From Gammaproteobacteria bacterium (GTDB lineage: Bacteria; Pseudomonadota; Gammaproteobacteria; Pseudomonadales; Halieaceae): a DNA stretch of 64,000 bases. A program made the translations under genes and the position numbers. Positions 8,257 through 18,244 of this stretch are shown here, piece by piece. The first letter of the stretch is position 1. Each line of letters opens with the position of its first letter. The notes under the pieces were generated by a model that did not search any database, was not told the origin of the DNA, and was given only the letters and a program-made list of their open reading frames with translations. Where the stretch lies: contig JANSYN010000009.1 in NCBI GenBank assembly GCA_024742415.1, positions 111,807 through 175,806 of the forward strand. The letters run 5' to 3'.

Positions 8257-8345
8257 CCCCTATTTATATGACCCCTATTTATAAAAGGGCTCTGACCCCT
8301 ATTTATGGACCCCTATTTATGACCCCTAGTTAATTGACGCCTTTC
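8240..8345. repeat. REP-like cluster, right of RAYT gene
   Basis: Inverted relative to the left cluster: AAAGGGCTCTGACCCCTATTTAT units, two full and several truncated to GACCCCTATTTAT. The first copy overlaps the last codons of the RAYT gene (the C-terminal Lys-Gly-Leu), so the repeat supplies the stop codon of its own transposase. Confidence 0.88.
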
Positions 8346-8356
8346 TAGTGCCCTGA

Positions 8357-9571
<1,215 letters not shown>

Positions 9572-9662
9572 CCCCGCAATTTACCACCGGGAAGAGATCA
9601 AGTCAGGCCGCGCATCATGCCAACGGGCAGGAATAACACATACAAATGGCGCGCCGGTGCCG

Positions 9663-10028
9663 CTAGGACTCTGCCGCAGTGCCCGCACAACCGTAGAGGC
9701 GATTGTAACGTCGCTGCGCCCAGCGGTCATAGCACCCGTGGGCCACCGAGCGCACGCCCGGCCACAGCAAGACGCGCCACAGAGCGCCAAAAACCGTGTG
9801 CTGCCATACAGCAACATTCGCGGCCAGACCCGTCACCATTACTCCATCGGCACGCTGTAAATGCAGGGATTTCAACAACGCTTCTGTCGCGGGCAGTCGG
9901 GCCGCAGTCGCCGAATGAATGTCCTGGAAGGCCAGGCCATCGTCCGCGAGCTTTCGTAACAAGGCGACTTCGCGACGGCACAAAGGGCAACGTCCGTCAT
10001 AAAAAAGCGTCTCGATGGCCCTTGTCAT
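9663..10028 (-). CDS. DCC-family (DUF393) thiol protein
   Basis: 121 residues from the ATG at 10026-10028. The N-terminus ETLFYDGRCPLCRREVALLRKL is the DCC signature (Asp-Gly-x-Cys-x-x-Cys), a thioredoxin-like CxxC. The C-terminal part includes VWQHTVFGALWRVLLWPGVRSVAHGCYDRWAQRRYNRL, also typical. A thiol-disulfide oxidoreductase role is often proposed for the family but is not proven. An upstream in-frame ATG would add 45 low-complexity basic residues and is less likely. It shares orientation with the membrane-protein gene and the GST to its right. Confidence 0.88.
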   Translation of the reverse strand: MTRAIETLFYDGRCPLCRREVALLRKLADDGLAFQDIHSATAARLPATEALLKSLHLQRADGVMVTGLAANVAVWQHTVFGALWRVLLWPGVRSVAHGCYDRWAQRRYNRLYGCAGTAAES

Positions 10029-10119
10029 GCCACTGCCATCACGTTGCCGCTCCCTACCCATGCGGGCGATGCGGGCGCAAATGGCGCACCACCGGCGAGA
10101 ACAAGCGCGCCGTCTGCCT

Positions 10120-10437
10120 TCAAGCCTCGCTGTCCATCTTCCATACACAGCGTGATGAAGCACTCAAGTCATGAGTAGAAGCCTCTATCACTGCCAGCCG
10201 CTTCTCGCTCTCGCGAAACACGGCCACCGTCAACGCAACACCGCTGAGTATCAGCATGTGGCCCAGCCACACTGCCGCAAAATTGAAGATGGACAAGAAC
10301 GCGAGACAAAAAATCATGCTCCACATCCAGGCCAGCACCTGCATAAAATAATGCTGCGACGCAAGGTCCAGATGCCTCAACGGATTACGCCGGTTATCCA
10401 TCACCGCCGCCCAACACTCTGCAATATACGCTTTCAT
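10120..10437 (-). CDS. small membrane protein, unknown function
   Basis: 105 residues from ATG at 10435-10437. It has two adjacent hydrophobic segments (VLAWMWSMIFCLAFLSIFNFAAVWLGHMLILSGVALTVAVF) preceded by an amphipathic, charged N-terminus (MKAYIAECWAAVMDNRRNPLRHLD). The C-terminal 30 residues are soluble. I do not recognise a family. It shares orientation with the DCC protein (90 bp downstream) and the GST (about 110 bp upstream), so the three may be co-transcribed. Confidence 0.6.
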   Translation of the reverse strand: MKAYIAECWAAVMDNRRNPLRHLDLASQHYFMQVLAWMWSMIFCLAFLSIFNFAAVWLGHMLILSGVALTVAVFRESEKRLAVIEASTHDLSASSRCVWKMDSEA

Positions 10438-10550
10438 AGGTTTGATACCCTTTTTACCTGTGTGTAGGAACTTACGCCAGAAAGGGTAGACCGGTTCACC
10501 CGGATCAACTTCGCAACCGTAGAGCAGTCGCGCCGCGCCAGCGAAACGCC

Positions 10551-11162
10551 CTATAGCGATGCTGCCCGCGCAAAGGCAGGCCGCGCCATCGCACGTTGCA
10601 GGTAAGCCCGCACGCGCGGTGTAGCGTCCGTCACGTAGCCCAGGTAATCGGCAATCATCAAGCCGAATACGAGCATGATGTCGGCTGCGCTGAAGTCCTC
10701 GCCAAGTATCCATTGCTGCTGGCCCAACGCCTGCTCGACCACGTCCACCAGTCCGCTCGCCATATCGCGCCCGCGCTCTACCAATGCGGGGATGCGGCGC
10801 TCCTGCGGCATGGGGCCGCTGTGCGCCGCGATTTCACCCATAATGATCGTTAGCGGGTTTTCACCGTACTCCAGCCATTGAATGGCCAGCGCACCGGCCT
10901 GCGTGTCACGCGGCGGCAGGAGCTGGTTGTTGCCGTAACGTGCATCGAGGTACTGCAAGATGGCGCTGGTTTCCCAAAGCACAAAGCCCTCATCTTCAAT
11001 TGCTGGTACCTTGCCCAGAGGGTTGATCTTCAGGTATTCAGGCTGCGTCATCGCCGCGCTGAACATCTCGATGGTTTTCAGTTGGTACGCTAGGCCAATT
11101 TCCTCGCAGTACCAGATCACGCGCGTCGAGCGCGACATGGGAGAATGGTGGATGGTGATCAT
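10551..11162 (-). CDS. glutathione S-transferase family protein
   Basis: 203 residues from ATG at 11160-11162. The N-terminal thioredoxin-fold domain has MITIHHSPMSRSTRVIWYCEEIGL with a Ser at the usual catalytic position, and LKINPLGKVPAIEDEGFVLWETSAILQYL, which carries the cis-Pro and the Glu-Ser/Thr pair that holds the gamma-glutamyl group. The C-terminal helical domain has GEDFSAADIMLVFGL. Soluble detoxification enzyme; electrophile specificity unknown. Immediately upstream is an 11-bp tandem repeat array ending about 8 bp before the ATG, which therefore occupies the leader and ribosome-binding region. Confidence 0.93.
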   Translation of the reverse strand: MITIHHSPMSRSTRVIWYCEEIGLAYQLKTIEMFSAAMTQPEYLKINPLGKVPAIEDEGFVLWETSAILQYLDARYGNNQLLPPRDTQAGALAIQWLEYGENPLTIIMGEIAAHSGPMPQERRIPALVERGRDMASGLVDVVEQALGQQQWILGEDFSAADIMLVFGLMIADYLGYVTDATPRVRAYLQRAMARPAFARAASL

Positions 11163-11476
11163 GATGAGTGTTCCTGCTGGGTTCCTGCTGGGTTTCTGGT
11201 AGGTTCCTAATGGGCTCCTGGTGGGTTCCCGGTGAATCACTGATGAGTTGGTGCCTCGCCGCACCTGCACACGCGATTGCCGCAATCGCCTGCAAAAAAC
11301 CGGGAGTGCGCCCGACGCAATGACAACATACTTTGGCTGTCACTCAGCGCCATAACGCGCATGCCTAAGCCAGCGCGCTGGCAGGATTACACAGATAAGG
11401 TTTTGACAACGTAGCACCCCGCTTTTTCGTGGCGTTTGCCAACTTGTCCTGGCGCTAAAACACCGCCTTTTTGCTG
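11163..11476. other. GST-ppc intergenic region
   Basis: About 310 bp holding the 11-bp repeat array (11170-11235) next to the GST start. The rest, up to the PEP carboxylase stop, contains no convincing gene and no strong hairpin that I can see. Confidence 0.6.
11170..11235 (-). repeat. 11-bp tandem repeat, six copies, in the GST leader
   Basis: Six contiguous 11-bp units (plus-strand GTTCCTGCTGG, then variants GTTTCTGGTAG, GTTCCTAATGG, GCTCCTGGTGG, GTTCCCGGTGA). On the coding strand each unit carries AGGAAC, so the array holds several Shine-Dalgarno-like AGGA cores directly before the GST start. The unit length is close to one helical turn. Confidence 0.88.
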
Positions 11477-14116
11477 CTATCCTGTATTACGCATCCCCGC
11501 CGCAATACCGGCAATGGTCACCATGATCGCCTGCTCCAGGTACGGTTCTGGCTGCCTGCGGTTGCGCTGCAACAGTTCCGCCTGCAAGTAGTTCAAGGGG
11601 TCGGTGTAGATATCGCGTAACTGCATGGACTGCCTGATCCAGGGTTGGTCATCCAGCAACTCGTGCCGCCCGGAAATCTCCAGCACTGTGGCGCTGTCGT
11701 CATTGAGCTGCGCACGCAGTGCCTCGCCCAGGGGGTGCCACTGCGGCGGTACCAGGCAATCGTCATAGAACCGCGATATCGCGCCGTCTGATTTGGCGTA
11801 GACCATCTCCAGCATCGAAATACGAACTTCAAAGAATGGCCACTGCTGAAACATATCGCGCAGCGTTGATGTATGCCCCTCCTCCATCGCCTTCCTGAGC
11901 GCAGCTCCTGCGCCCAACCAGGCGGGCAGCATCAATCGATTTTGCGACCAGGCGAAAATCCATGGAATGGCGCGCAGACTTTCTATGCCGCCACCACCGG
12001 CACGCCGCGCCGGCCGTGAGCCCAGTGGCAGCTTGCCCAGTTCCTGCTCGGGCGTGGCGTGCCGGAAGTAAGCAACAAAGTCTTTTTCATCGCGCACCAC
12101 AGCACGATACGCAGCGCAGGAATCGGCAGACATCTGCTCCATCAGCTCGCGCCACTGCGCACGCGGTTGGGGCGGTGTCATGAGGTTGGCACGACAGATC
12201 GCGGTGGTATAGAGCGCCAGGGTTTTCACCGCCAGCGATGTCCAACCCAGCTTGGCACGAATCATCTCGCCCTGCTCCGTAACGCGCAGGCCACTGCGCA
12301 GCGAGCCTGGAGGCTGCGACAGCAGCGCCGCCTGGGCCGGCGCACCGCCACGCCCTATGCTGCCACCACGCCCATGAAACAGCAGCAACTCCACGTCGTG
12401 TTCGGCACACAAATCAAGCAGTGATTCCTGCGCGGTGTACTGCGCCCATGACGCCGCCAGGGCACCGGCATCTTTCGCCGAGTCCGAGTAACCGATCATT
12501 ATCATCAGCTGCCCGTTAATAGCCGCGCGATACCAGGGCTGCGCAAGCAGTTGCGCTACCACATCCCTGGCGCGCGACAGATCATCCAGGGTTTCGAACA
12601 GCGGCGACACCGGCAGGGCAAACTCACAACCGGCCTCGCGCAGCAGCAGGTGCACAGCCAATACATCCGACGGCTGCCGCGCCATCGAGATTACATAGGC
12701 ACCCAGCGCCTCAGAAGGCTGCCTGGCCACCACGGCACAGGTTGCCAGCACCTCGGCCACCTCCGGTGATGGCTGCCAGCGACGCGGAATCAGCGGGCGC
12801 TTGTTGCACAACTGTGCAAGCAGAAAGGACTGCCTCTCTTCCTCGCTCCACTGCTGGTAATCTCCCAGTTCAAGACACTGGGTCAGCTCGCTAAATACCT
12901 GGGTGTGGCGGGCGCTGTCCTGGCGTACGTCCATTTTCACCAGGTGCAGGCCAAAGCACTGTACTTTACGCAGCAGGTCCAGCAATGCACCGTCGGCAAC
13001 GCTCGCCATGCCACAGCCCTGCAACGATACATAGCAGGCGTGTAATGGCTGCCACAAGTGCGCGATGTCCGTGAACACATCCCGGTCATCGATGCTTTCG
13101 CCTGCCAGCTCCGCTTCAATGGCTGTTCGTGTGCGGCGCATTTTCTCACGCAGTTCACGCAGCACCGCGCGATACGGCTCACGCGCATCACCCGCCAGCG
13201 CTCTGAGCGCTGCATCGCACGGTGTCATGGAGAGTTCTTCAACCAGCTCAACGAGATCGTTCAGGTAGAGGTCCGCGGCCTGCCAGCGCGCAAGCAGCAG
13301 CACTTCTTCGGTGACCGCCGCGGTGACATTGGGATTGCCATCACGATCTCCGCCCATCCAGGAAACAAAGGTCACCGGCCTGGCGTCGATTGGCAGGTGC
13401 ACGCCGCAGGCGTCGAACAGGGCACCGTCCAGACGACGCAAGAACTCGGGGACAGCTTCCCACAGTGCATCTTCGACAACCGCAAAGCCCCACTTGGCCT
13501 CATCAACCGGGGTGGGCCGTTCAGCGCGAAAGTCATCGCCAAACCATATCTGGGTGACCAGGTCACGCAAGCGTTTCTTTAGCTGCTCACGCTCTCGCTC
13601 GGTGATCCCGGTCAGCTCCAACTGGCTCAGGCAAGCACGAATCTCACTGTGCTTGTGAATGAGGGTGCGCCGCATGATTTCTGTAGGGTGCGCTGTGAGT
13701 ACAAGCTCTATTTTCAACGCGTGAATGGCTTGCGCCAGCGCAGCCGGCGCAACGCCCTCACGGGTTAAAGAAGAAAACGCAGAGGCAAGCGCGCGCGAGG
13801 ACGAAAACAGCGGCACCATTTCTCGCGATACAGTGTGGTGCTGGTCTGCGATGTTGGCCAGGTTGAGGAATTGGCTGAATGCGCGCGCCACCGGCACCAG
13901 CTGCTCGTTCGTCAGACCCCGCAGCACCTGCAACAAACTTGCGCGGGCCTCGTTGTTACCTTCCCTGGCGGAGCGAGACAGCGTTCTGATCTGTTCTATC
14001 AGTGCAAGGAATGGCTCACCCTCGGCGGCGGCAATAATATCACCGAGCAGCGCACCAAGCGCGCTGACGTTACTGCGCAAACTACTGTAATCGGGATCAC
14101 TGGATGACTCAGTCAA
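11477..14116 (-). CDS. ppc: phosphoenolpyruvate carboxylase
   Basis: Carboxylates PEP with bicarbonate to oxaloacetate, replenishing the TCA cycle; cytoplasmic homotetramer. 879 residues, full length for the bacterial enzyme. Signatures in order: VLTAHPTEIMRRTLIHKH (catalytic His), FVSWMGGDRDGNPNVT, MIGYSDSAKDAGALAASWAQY, LLFHGRGGSIGRGGAPAQAALLSQPPGS, and LRAIPWIFAWSQNRLMLPAWLGAG. The C-terminus ends in AGIAAGMRNTG, the conserved family end. The start MTESSSDPDYSSLRSNVSALGALLGDII aligns with the usual E. coli-like N-terminus. Single-gene unit. Oxaloacetate also feeds aspartate and hence the ectoine precursor made by the operon further along, but no regulatory link is visible. Confidence 0.98.
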   Translation of the reverse strand: MTESSSDPDYSSLRSNVSALGALLGDIIAAAEGEPFLALIEQIRTLSRSAREGNNEARASLLQVLRGLTNEQLVPVARAFSQFLNLANIADQHHTVSREMVPLFSSSRALASAFSSLTREGVAPAALAQAIHALKIELVLTAHPTEIMRRTLIHKHSEIRACLSQLELTGITEREREQLKKRLRDLVTQIWFGDDFRAERPTPVDEAKWGFAVVEDALWEAVPEFLRRLDGALFDACGVHLPIDARPVTFVSWMGGDRDGNPNVTAAVTEEVLLLARWQAADLYLNDLVELVEELSMTPCDAALRALAGDAREPYRAVLRELREKMRRTRTAIEAELAGESIDDRDVFTDIAHLWQPLHACYVSLQGCGMASVADGALLDLLRKVQCFGLHLVKMDVRQDSARHTQVFSELTQCLELGDYQQWSEEERQSFLLAQLCNKRPLIPRRWQPSPEVAEVLATCAVVARQPSEALGAYVISMARQPSDVLAVHLLLREAGCEFALPVSPLFETLDDLSRARDVVAQLLAQPWYRAAINGQLMIMIGYSDSAKDAGALAASWAQYTAQESLLDLCAEHDVELLLFHGRGGSIGRGGAPAQAALLSQPPGSLRSGLRVTEQGEMIRAKLGWTSLAVKTLALYTTAICRANLMTPPQPRAQWRELMEQMSADSCAAYRAVVRDEKDFVAYFRHATPEQELGKLPLGSRPARRAGGGGIESLRAIPWIFAWSQNRLMLPAWLGAGAALRKAMEEGHTSTLRDMFQQWPFFEVRISMLEMVYAKSDGAISRFYDDCLVPPQWHPLGEALRAQLNDDSATVLEISGRHELLDDQPWIRQSMQLRDIYTDPLNYLQAELLQRNRRQPEPYLEQAIMVTIAGIAAGMRNTG

Positions 14117-14329
14117 GGTAGTTTTACTCCACTGGATAGACGCCGCGGGCAGAACCCCCGCCGAGCACCTACAAGACTACCTGTACCGGGCGACAATTTG
14201 TATCGCCCACTCGCGCTTTCCCCTGCGCCCGCGCAACACTGCGCTGCGGCGCTGAAGTCTGTTTGCAGTGAGTGACGCGTGTTCAGTCACGTAGCGGCAG
14301 CTGCGGGCATAGCGCAATGCCTTGCCTAC

Positions 14330-15370
14330 CTAAGGAGCGGACAACATCCGCTCTACGCCAGTCCCTTCCAGCAGTGCATCTACACGCGCTCGCGCGTCAC
14401 CTTGCAGCGCCGCGTATTGCTCGTTGGTCCACTGCAGGCACTTGGCCTGGTAGGGAAACGTCTGCTGCGTCCAGGTGGCGCCATCAATCTCGCATTCCCA
14501 GTGCTTCTCGCCCGCCTGCACCGCCTCGGCGTTGGCCAACTGCGCCGGCACATACACGCGCCCGATCTCACCGAGCAGATTTTTTAACGTCGCCGGTTGC
14601 GATTCCACCGGCAGCCAGTCGCGCTCTGCAGGCTCCAGGCCGCACTGGTCAGCCATTTGATCGACCCACGCCACCGTACGTGGCGACACGTCATGGGCAA
14701 TGGCCCGTGGCGTTGGGTCGAAACCCACCAACTGCGATAGCTGCCCATACAGACCGAAGTCTCCGGCACCCGGGCGATTGCCAAGCACAAAGCGCTGGTT
14801 CGCCAGGTGCGCCTCCATTGCGGCAAGGAAGCGACGGTAGCTGGCATCAATCACCGGAGCGGTGACATCGTTCGAGCCCACCACATAAAGACGGCCGATC
14901 TGGCGTTCTGAAAAAAGCTGCTGCAGCTGGGTCAATTGCGCCTGGGGCAGGGTCAGGTCCATACCCAGTGGCAACAGTTGGCCTGCGTTGTCAGCATCCA
15001 CCGGCAGGTGCCAGCGGTAGTGGAACATGTACTTGGTACACCATTCATCGGCAAAATCCTCGATGAGATAATCGATAAACGCCAGCGCCGGATCATCGGG
15101 CAACACCGAGCGCCCCTGGTACATTGCCTCAAGCCGCCGGATGATTGGCGTGGAGTCCACTGCGGCCCGGGTCTGGCCCTCTTCTTCAAACAGGAATGTC
15201 GGCATTAGCACCGGCCTTGGCGGCGCTATTCCCCTGTCCTGGCAATAGGCGTCCGGCTGCCCCCAAATCACCGCGTAGGGAATCCTCCGATAGCGCAACA
15301 GCGCGACCATTTTCTGTGTATACGGAGAGCCCGTTCCGCCAACAAGTTGTATCGGTTGCTGGGATGTCAT
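14330..15370 (-). CDS. glutathione S-transferase-like protein, long form
   Basis: 346 residues from ATG at 15368-15370; the frame is open further upstream, but that part is the 12-bp repeat array translated as nonsense. The N-terminal thioredoxin-like domain has LVGGTGSPYTQKMVALLRYRRIPYAVIWG and STPIIRRLEAMY. A longer all-helical C-terminal domain includes LANQRFVLGNRPGAGDFGLYGQLSQL, which carries the N-capping/hydrophobic-staple region of GSTs. It is about 130 residues longer than classical GSTs, the extra part being the C-terminal 120 residues of unknown role. The catalytic residue is not obvious. It is divergent from the DUF1330-like gene across the repeat array. Confidence 0.82.
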   Translation of the reverse strand: MTSQQPIQLVGGTGSPYTQKMVALLRYRRIPYAVIWGQPDAYCQDRGIAPPRPVLMPTFLFEEEGQTRAAVDSTPIIRRLEAMYQGRSVLPDDPALAFIDYLIEDFADEWCTKYMFHYRWHLPVDADNAGQLLPLGMDLTLPQAQLTQLQQLFSERQIGRLYVVGSNDVTAPVIDASYRRFLAAMEAHLANQRFVLGNRPGAGDFGLYGQLSQLVGFDPTPRAIAHDVSPRTVAWVDQMADQCGLEPAERDWLPVESQPATLKNLLGEIGRVYVPAQLANAEAVQAGEKHWECEIDGATWTQQTFPYQAKCLQWTNEQYAALQGDARARVDALLEGTGVERMLSAP

Positions 15371-15434
15371 GGATAGTCCTCGAAAGCGCTTATCGGTCAG
15401 CAAGTCTGCGCAGGCCGCCCTGCCCGGCGGGCTG

Positions 15435-15570
15435 TTGTTCACATTATTGTGAACGTTGTTGTGAACGTTGTTGTGAACGTTGTTGTAAACACTGCTGTGA
15501 ACACTGTTGTGCACACTACTGTGAACACTGCTGTGAATACTGTTGCGAACACTGTCGTGAACGTTGCGGT
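15435..15570. repeat. 12-bp tandem repeat array, about 11 copies
   Basis: Degenerate 12-bp units of the type GTTGTTGTGAAC / ACTGCTGTGAAC run for about 135 bp between two divergent genes. The first four units are nearly identical and later ones diverge. The array contains GTGAAC once per unit, and on the other strand GTTCAC. The region would have to hold both promoters. Confidence 0.88.
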
Positions 15571-15687
15571 GACAGCGACAGCACCGCGCCCCGATTATAT
15601 TGACACACATACTGTCATTATGTAAACCTGACGCACGTACTGTTGCTTCAGCGCCGCTCTATCATCGCCAGACTAGCGAGCCTCACT

Positions 15688-16356
15688 ATGCTAACGCGCA
15701 CCAAACTGTGGTTGTTTTCAGGCGTCGTCTTTGTCGCTTTCTGCAGTTGGTATACCGACCTCAGGGGCCCTTTGAGTGACGAGGAAGTCGCTGCGTTCGT
15801 CAGCAGGATGTCTGACAATGGCGGCAACCCCGACGTCATCGCATTCATCGAGCACTTTGCGGCGGCAGACAGCGGCCGCCAGTTCTTCATGCTCAATAAC
15901 GTCGACTACAACGAGACACCGCCCGACGTTGCCGGTGCCGAGCCCGGCGAGAGCGCCCGCGCGCTGATGGGGCGCTACATGGCACATATGGTCCCCGCCC
16001 TGCTCACGCGCGCCTGCCATCCTGTGCTTATGGGCGATGTCGTCTATTCCAGCATGGACGTGATCGGCATTGACAACGCCGAACAGTGGGACATGGGCGC
16101 GCTCGTCCGCTATCGCAGTCGCCGCACCTTTCTGGAGATCGTCAGTAACCCTGCCTTCGCCGGACAGCATCACTTCAAACTCGCGGCACTGCAAAAAACC
16201 ATCGCCTACCCGATCGAAGCGCGCTTTAATCCGGGTGACCCCCGGCTGCTATTGGGGCTTATACTGTTGTGCGTCACTGCACTGCTGGATGGTCGATTAA
16301 AGTCGCGCGCGCCAGCGGCGCCGCACCCTCAGCCAACTCACGGGAGAAACTCATGA
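15688..16356 (+). CDS. membrane-anchored protein with DUF1330-like domain
   Basis: About 222 residues from ATG 15688; an ATG at 15643 would add 15 residues. One N-terminal transmembrane segment (LWLFSGVVFVAFCSWYT) leads to a domain with FFMLNNVDYN, GRYMAHMVPALLTRACHPVLMGDVV and EQWDMGALVRYRSRRTFLEIVSNPAF, which resembles the dimeric alpha-beta barrel of DUF1330 proteins. A second hydrophobic segment (LLLGLILLCVTALLDG) lies near the C-terminus. It overlaps the next GST gene by four bases (ATGA), so the two are translationally coupled. A role in handling the same compounds as that GST is inference; biochemical function is unknown. Confidence 0.75.
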   Translation: MLTRTKLWLFSGVVFVAFCSWYTDLRGPLSDEEVAAFVSRMSDNGGNPDVIAFIEHFAAADSGRQFFMLNNVDYNETPPDVAGAEPGESARALMGRYMAHMVPALLTRACHPVLMGDVVYSSMDVIGIDNAEQWDMGALVRYRSRRTFLEIVSNPAFAGQHHFKLAALQKTIAYPIEARFNPGDPRLLLGLILLCVTALLDGRLKSRAPAAPHPQPTHGRNS

Positions 16357-16994
16357 TCAAGGTCTACGGCGTTCACGGTTCGCCCTTCGTAAGAAAAGTC
16401 CTCGTCGCACTGGATTACAAGGCGATACCGTATGAGATCGTGCCACAGATGCCATTTTCCAGGGATCAGGAATACCTCAAGATCAACCCACTGGGCAAAG
16501 TGCCAACCCTGGTCGATGGCGAACTCACCCTGGGTGATTCCAAGGTCATCTGCCAGTATCTGGAAAGCGCCTACCCTGACCCTGCACTCTACCCCACCGA
16601 CATCGCCCAGAAAGCGATGGCGCACTGGTATGAAGATCTCTGCGGCGGCTACATTTCAGAATTGGGTGCGGGCATCTTCTTCCAGCGTTTTATGCGCCCA
16701 TTGGCGTTCAAACAGGACCCTGACGAAGAACTGGTGAGCAAAATCATCGAGAAGAAACTGCCACCGATGCTCGATTATCTCGAAAGCCAGATCCCCGCGC
16801 ACGGTTTCCTGTTTGGCGAGTTTATGATGGCGGATTTGTGCTTCGTGTCACCGTTTATCAACGCTGCCTATGCAGGCTACGAAGTGGATGCCGCAACATG
16901 GCCATTGATGGCCGACCTCATCCTACGCGTGAAGGACCAGGCGCAGGTGAAGTCGGTGCTTGAAGAAGAAGCCAAAGCACTGGGGATGCGCTAA
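16353..16994 (+). CDS. glutathione S-transferase
   Basis: 213 residues from ATG 16353, preceded by CGGGAG at 16341-16346 and overlapping the upstream stop by ATGA. N-terminal domain: MIKVYGVHGSPFVRKVLVALDYKAIPYE with Ser at the catalytic position, and YLKINPLGKVPTLVDGELTLGDSKVICQYLE with the cis-Pro and Asp-Ser glutathione-binding pair. C-terminal helical domain has GFLFGEFMMADLCFVSPF. Likely conjugates or isomerises an electrophile with glutathione. Its stop overlaps the stop of the convergent haloalkane dehalogenase by four bases (CTAA), a tight packing that would make transcription of the two collide. Confidence 0.94.
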   Translation: MIKVYGVHGSPFVRKVLVALDYKAIPYEIVPQMPFSRDQEYLKINPLGKVPTLVDGELTLGDSKVICQYLESAYPDPALYPTDIAQKAMAHWYEDLCGGYISELGAGIFFQRFMRPLAFKQDPDEELVSKIIEKKLPPMLDYLESQIPAHGFLFGEFMMADLCFVSPFINAAYAGYEVDAATWPLMADLILRVKDQAQVKSVLEEEAKALGMR

Positions 16995-17989
16995 ACCGCC
17001 ATTACGTCAAGAATCGCCTGCACGCACTGTGCAGGCTGATCCTGTTGCAGAAAATGCCCGGCGGGGCTTATCGTCCTGTGTGGCATGCCCTTGCAGCCCG
17101 GTACACGCTCCAGAAAGGGCGCCTGCAGGGGCTCACTGACCGGGTCGTCATCTGCAAACGCCAACAAAAAGGGCTTGTCAAACTGTTCCAGCACCTGCCA
17201 GGCGGCTGCGTTCTGGGCTACCTCTGGCTCGTCAGCAAACAGCGGCACGAGTGTGGGGAACTGGCGCACACCGGCGATAAACGATTCGTCCGGAAAGGGC
17301 GCATCGAATGCTGCACGGGCCGCAACCGTTAGGGGAGTCGCGTTGCCAATGGCATCCATGAACATGCCGGGCCGGGCAATCTCTGCACTTTCTGCCGCAA
17401 ACTTGCGCCAGTAAAGAAAGCCGGGCAAGCCGCTGGTGTCGCGAAAACGCGCGTCGAGCTCACTGGCCGCAATCACCGGTAACTCCTGGTACGCCGCTCG
17501 CAGCGCAGGCGCGAAACGTTGAGGGATCGGCCCGGCCGGCAGCCCGCCATTGGCCAGCACGACCCGGGCGAAGCGCTCAGGAAACGCCGCCACCAGGCGC
17601 AGGCCAATCAGGCTGCCCCAGTCCTGCATAAATACGGTGACCGTGCTGAGGTTCATCTGGATGAGCCAGTCGCTCATCCACGCAACATGCCTGGCGTAAG
17701 TGTAGTCCTGCCGTTGAGTAGGCTTGTCGGAACGCCCGAAGCCGATCAGGTCCGGCGCGATCACGCGACATCCAGCATCGACCAGCGGTCCGATCATGTA
17801 GCGGTAAAGATAGCTCCAACTCGGCTGACCATGCAGCAACAGCACTATCGCGCCATCAGCGGGGCCCTCGTCAAGGTAATGCATGCGTAACTGCCCGCCT
17901 TCGGTGTCATCCACATGCAGGTAGTGTGGTGCAAACGGGTAATCCTCAAGAGCGTCGAACCGTGTATCGGGCGTGCGCTTGTACTGCAT
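16991..17989 (-). CDS. haloalkane dehalogenase (HLD-I type alpha/beta hydrolase)
   Basis: 332 residues. HGQPSWSYLYRYM supplies the oxyanion region, and FMQDWGSLIGLRL holds the nucleophile Asp123 followed by the halide-binding Trp124. A second Trp in the cap (GFLYWRKF, Trp194) matches the second halide-binding Trp of DhlA-like HLD-I enzymes. The acid is probably in FADDDPVSEP and the base is His312 in GHFLQQDQP. The expected reaction is hydrolysis of a carbon-halogen bond to alcohol plus halide; some family members act on other substrates, so activity is inferred. It lies next to GST genes and a TonB receptor, consistent with breakdown of imported hydrophobic compounds. Confidence 0.9.
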   Translation of the reverse strand: MQYKRTPDTRFDALEDYPFAPHYLHVDDTEGGQLRMHYLDEGPADGAIVLLLHGQPSWSYLYRYMIGPLVDAGCRVIAPDLIGFGRSDKPTQRQDYTYARHVAWMSDWLIQMNLSTVTVFMQDWGSLIGLRLVAAFPERFARVVLANGGLPAGPIPQRFAPALRAAYQELPVIAASELDARFRDTSGLPGFLYWRKFAAESAEIARPGMFMDAIGNATPLTVAARAAFDAPFPDESFIAGVRQFPTLVPLFADEPEVAQNAAAWQVLEQFDKPFLLAFADDDPVSEPLQAPFLERVPGCKGMPHRTISPAGHFLQQDQPAQCVQAILDVMAV

Positions 17990-18244
17990 TTACTGACTCC
18001 TATTGCTGCGGTGTTGTTGGGCCATGCGATCCTAAGAAGTAAAAGCGTAGCTGGTCAGACAGCGTCACGGTGCACCAAGCGGTCGATCCTGGCGCAGCGC
18101 CGGGTTCCATAAACCGTGGGAACATCGGCAATACCCATCGCGCAGCATCCATCGCGCCAAACTTTCTGTAAGCAGCTCTGGACCGAGGTCAACATGTTAT
18201 GGCAGTATATATGTCATTATAATAATCCGCCAGAGAATTCGACG

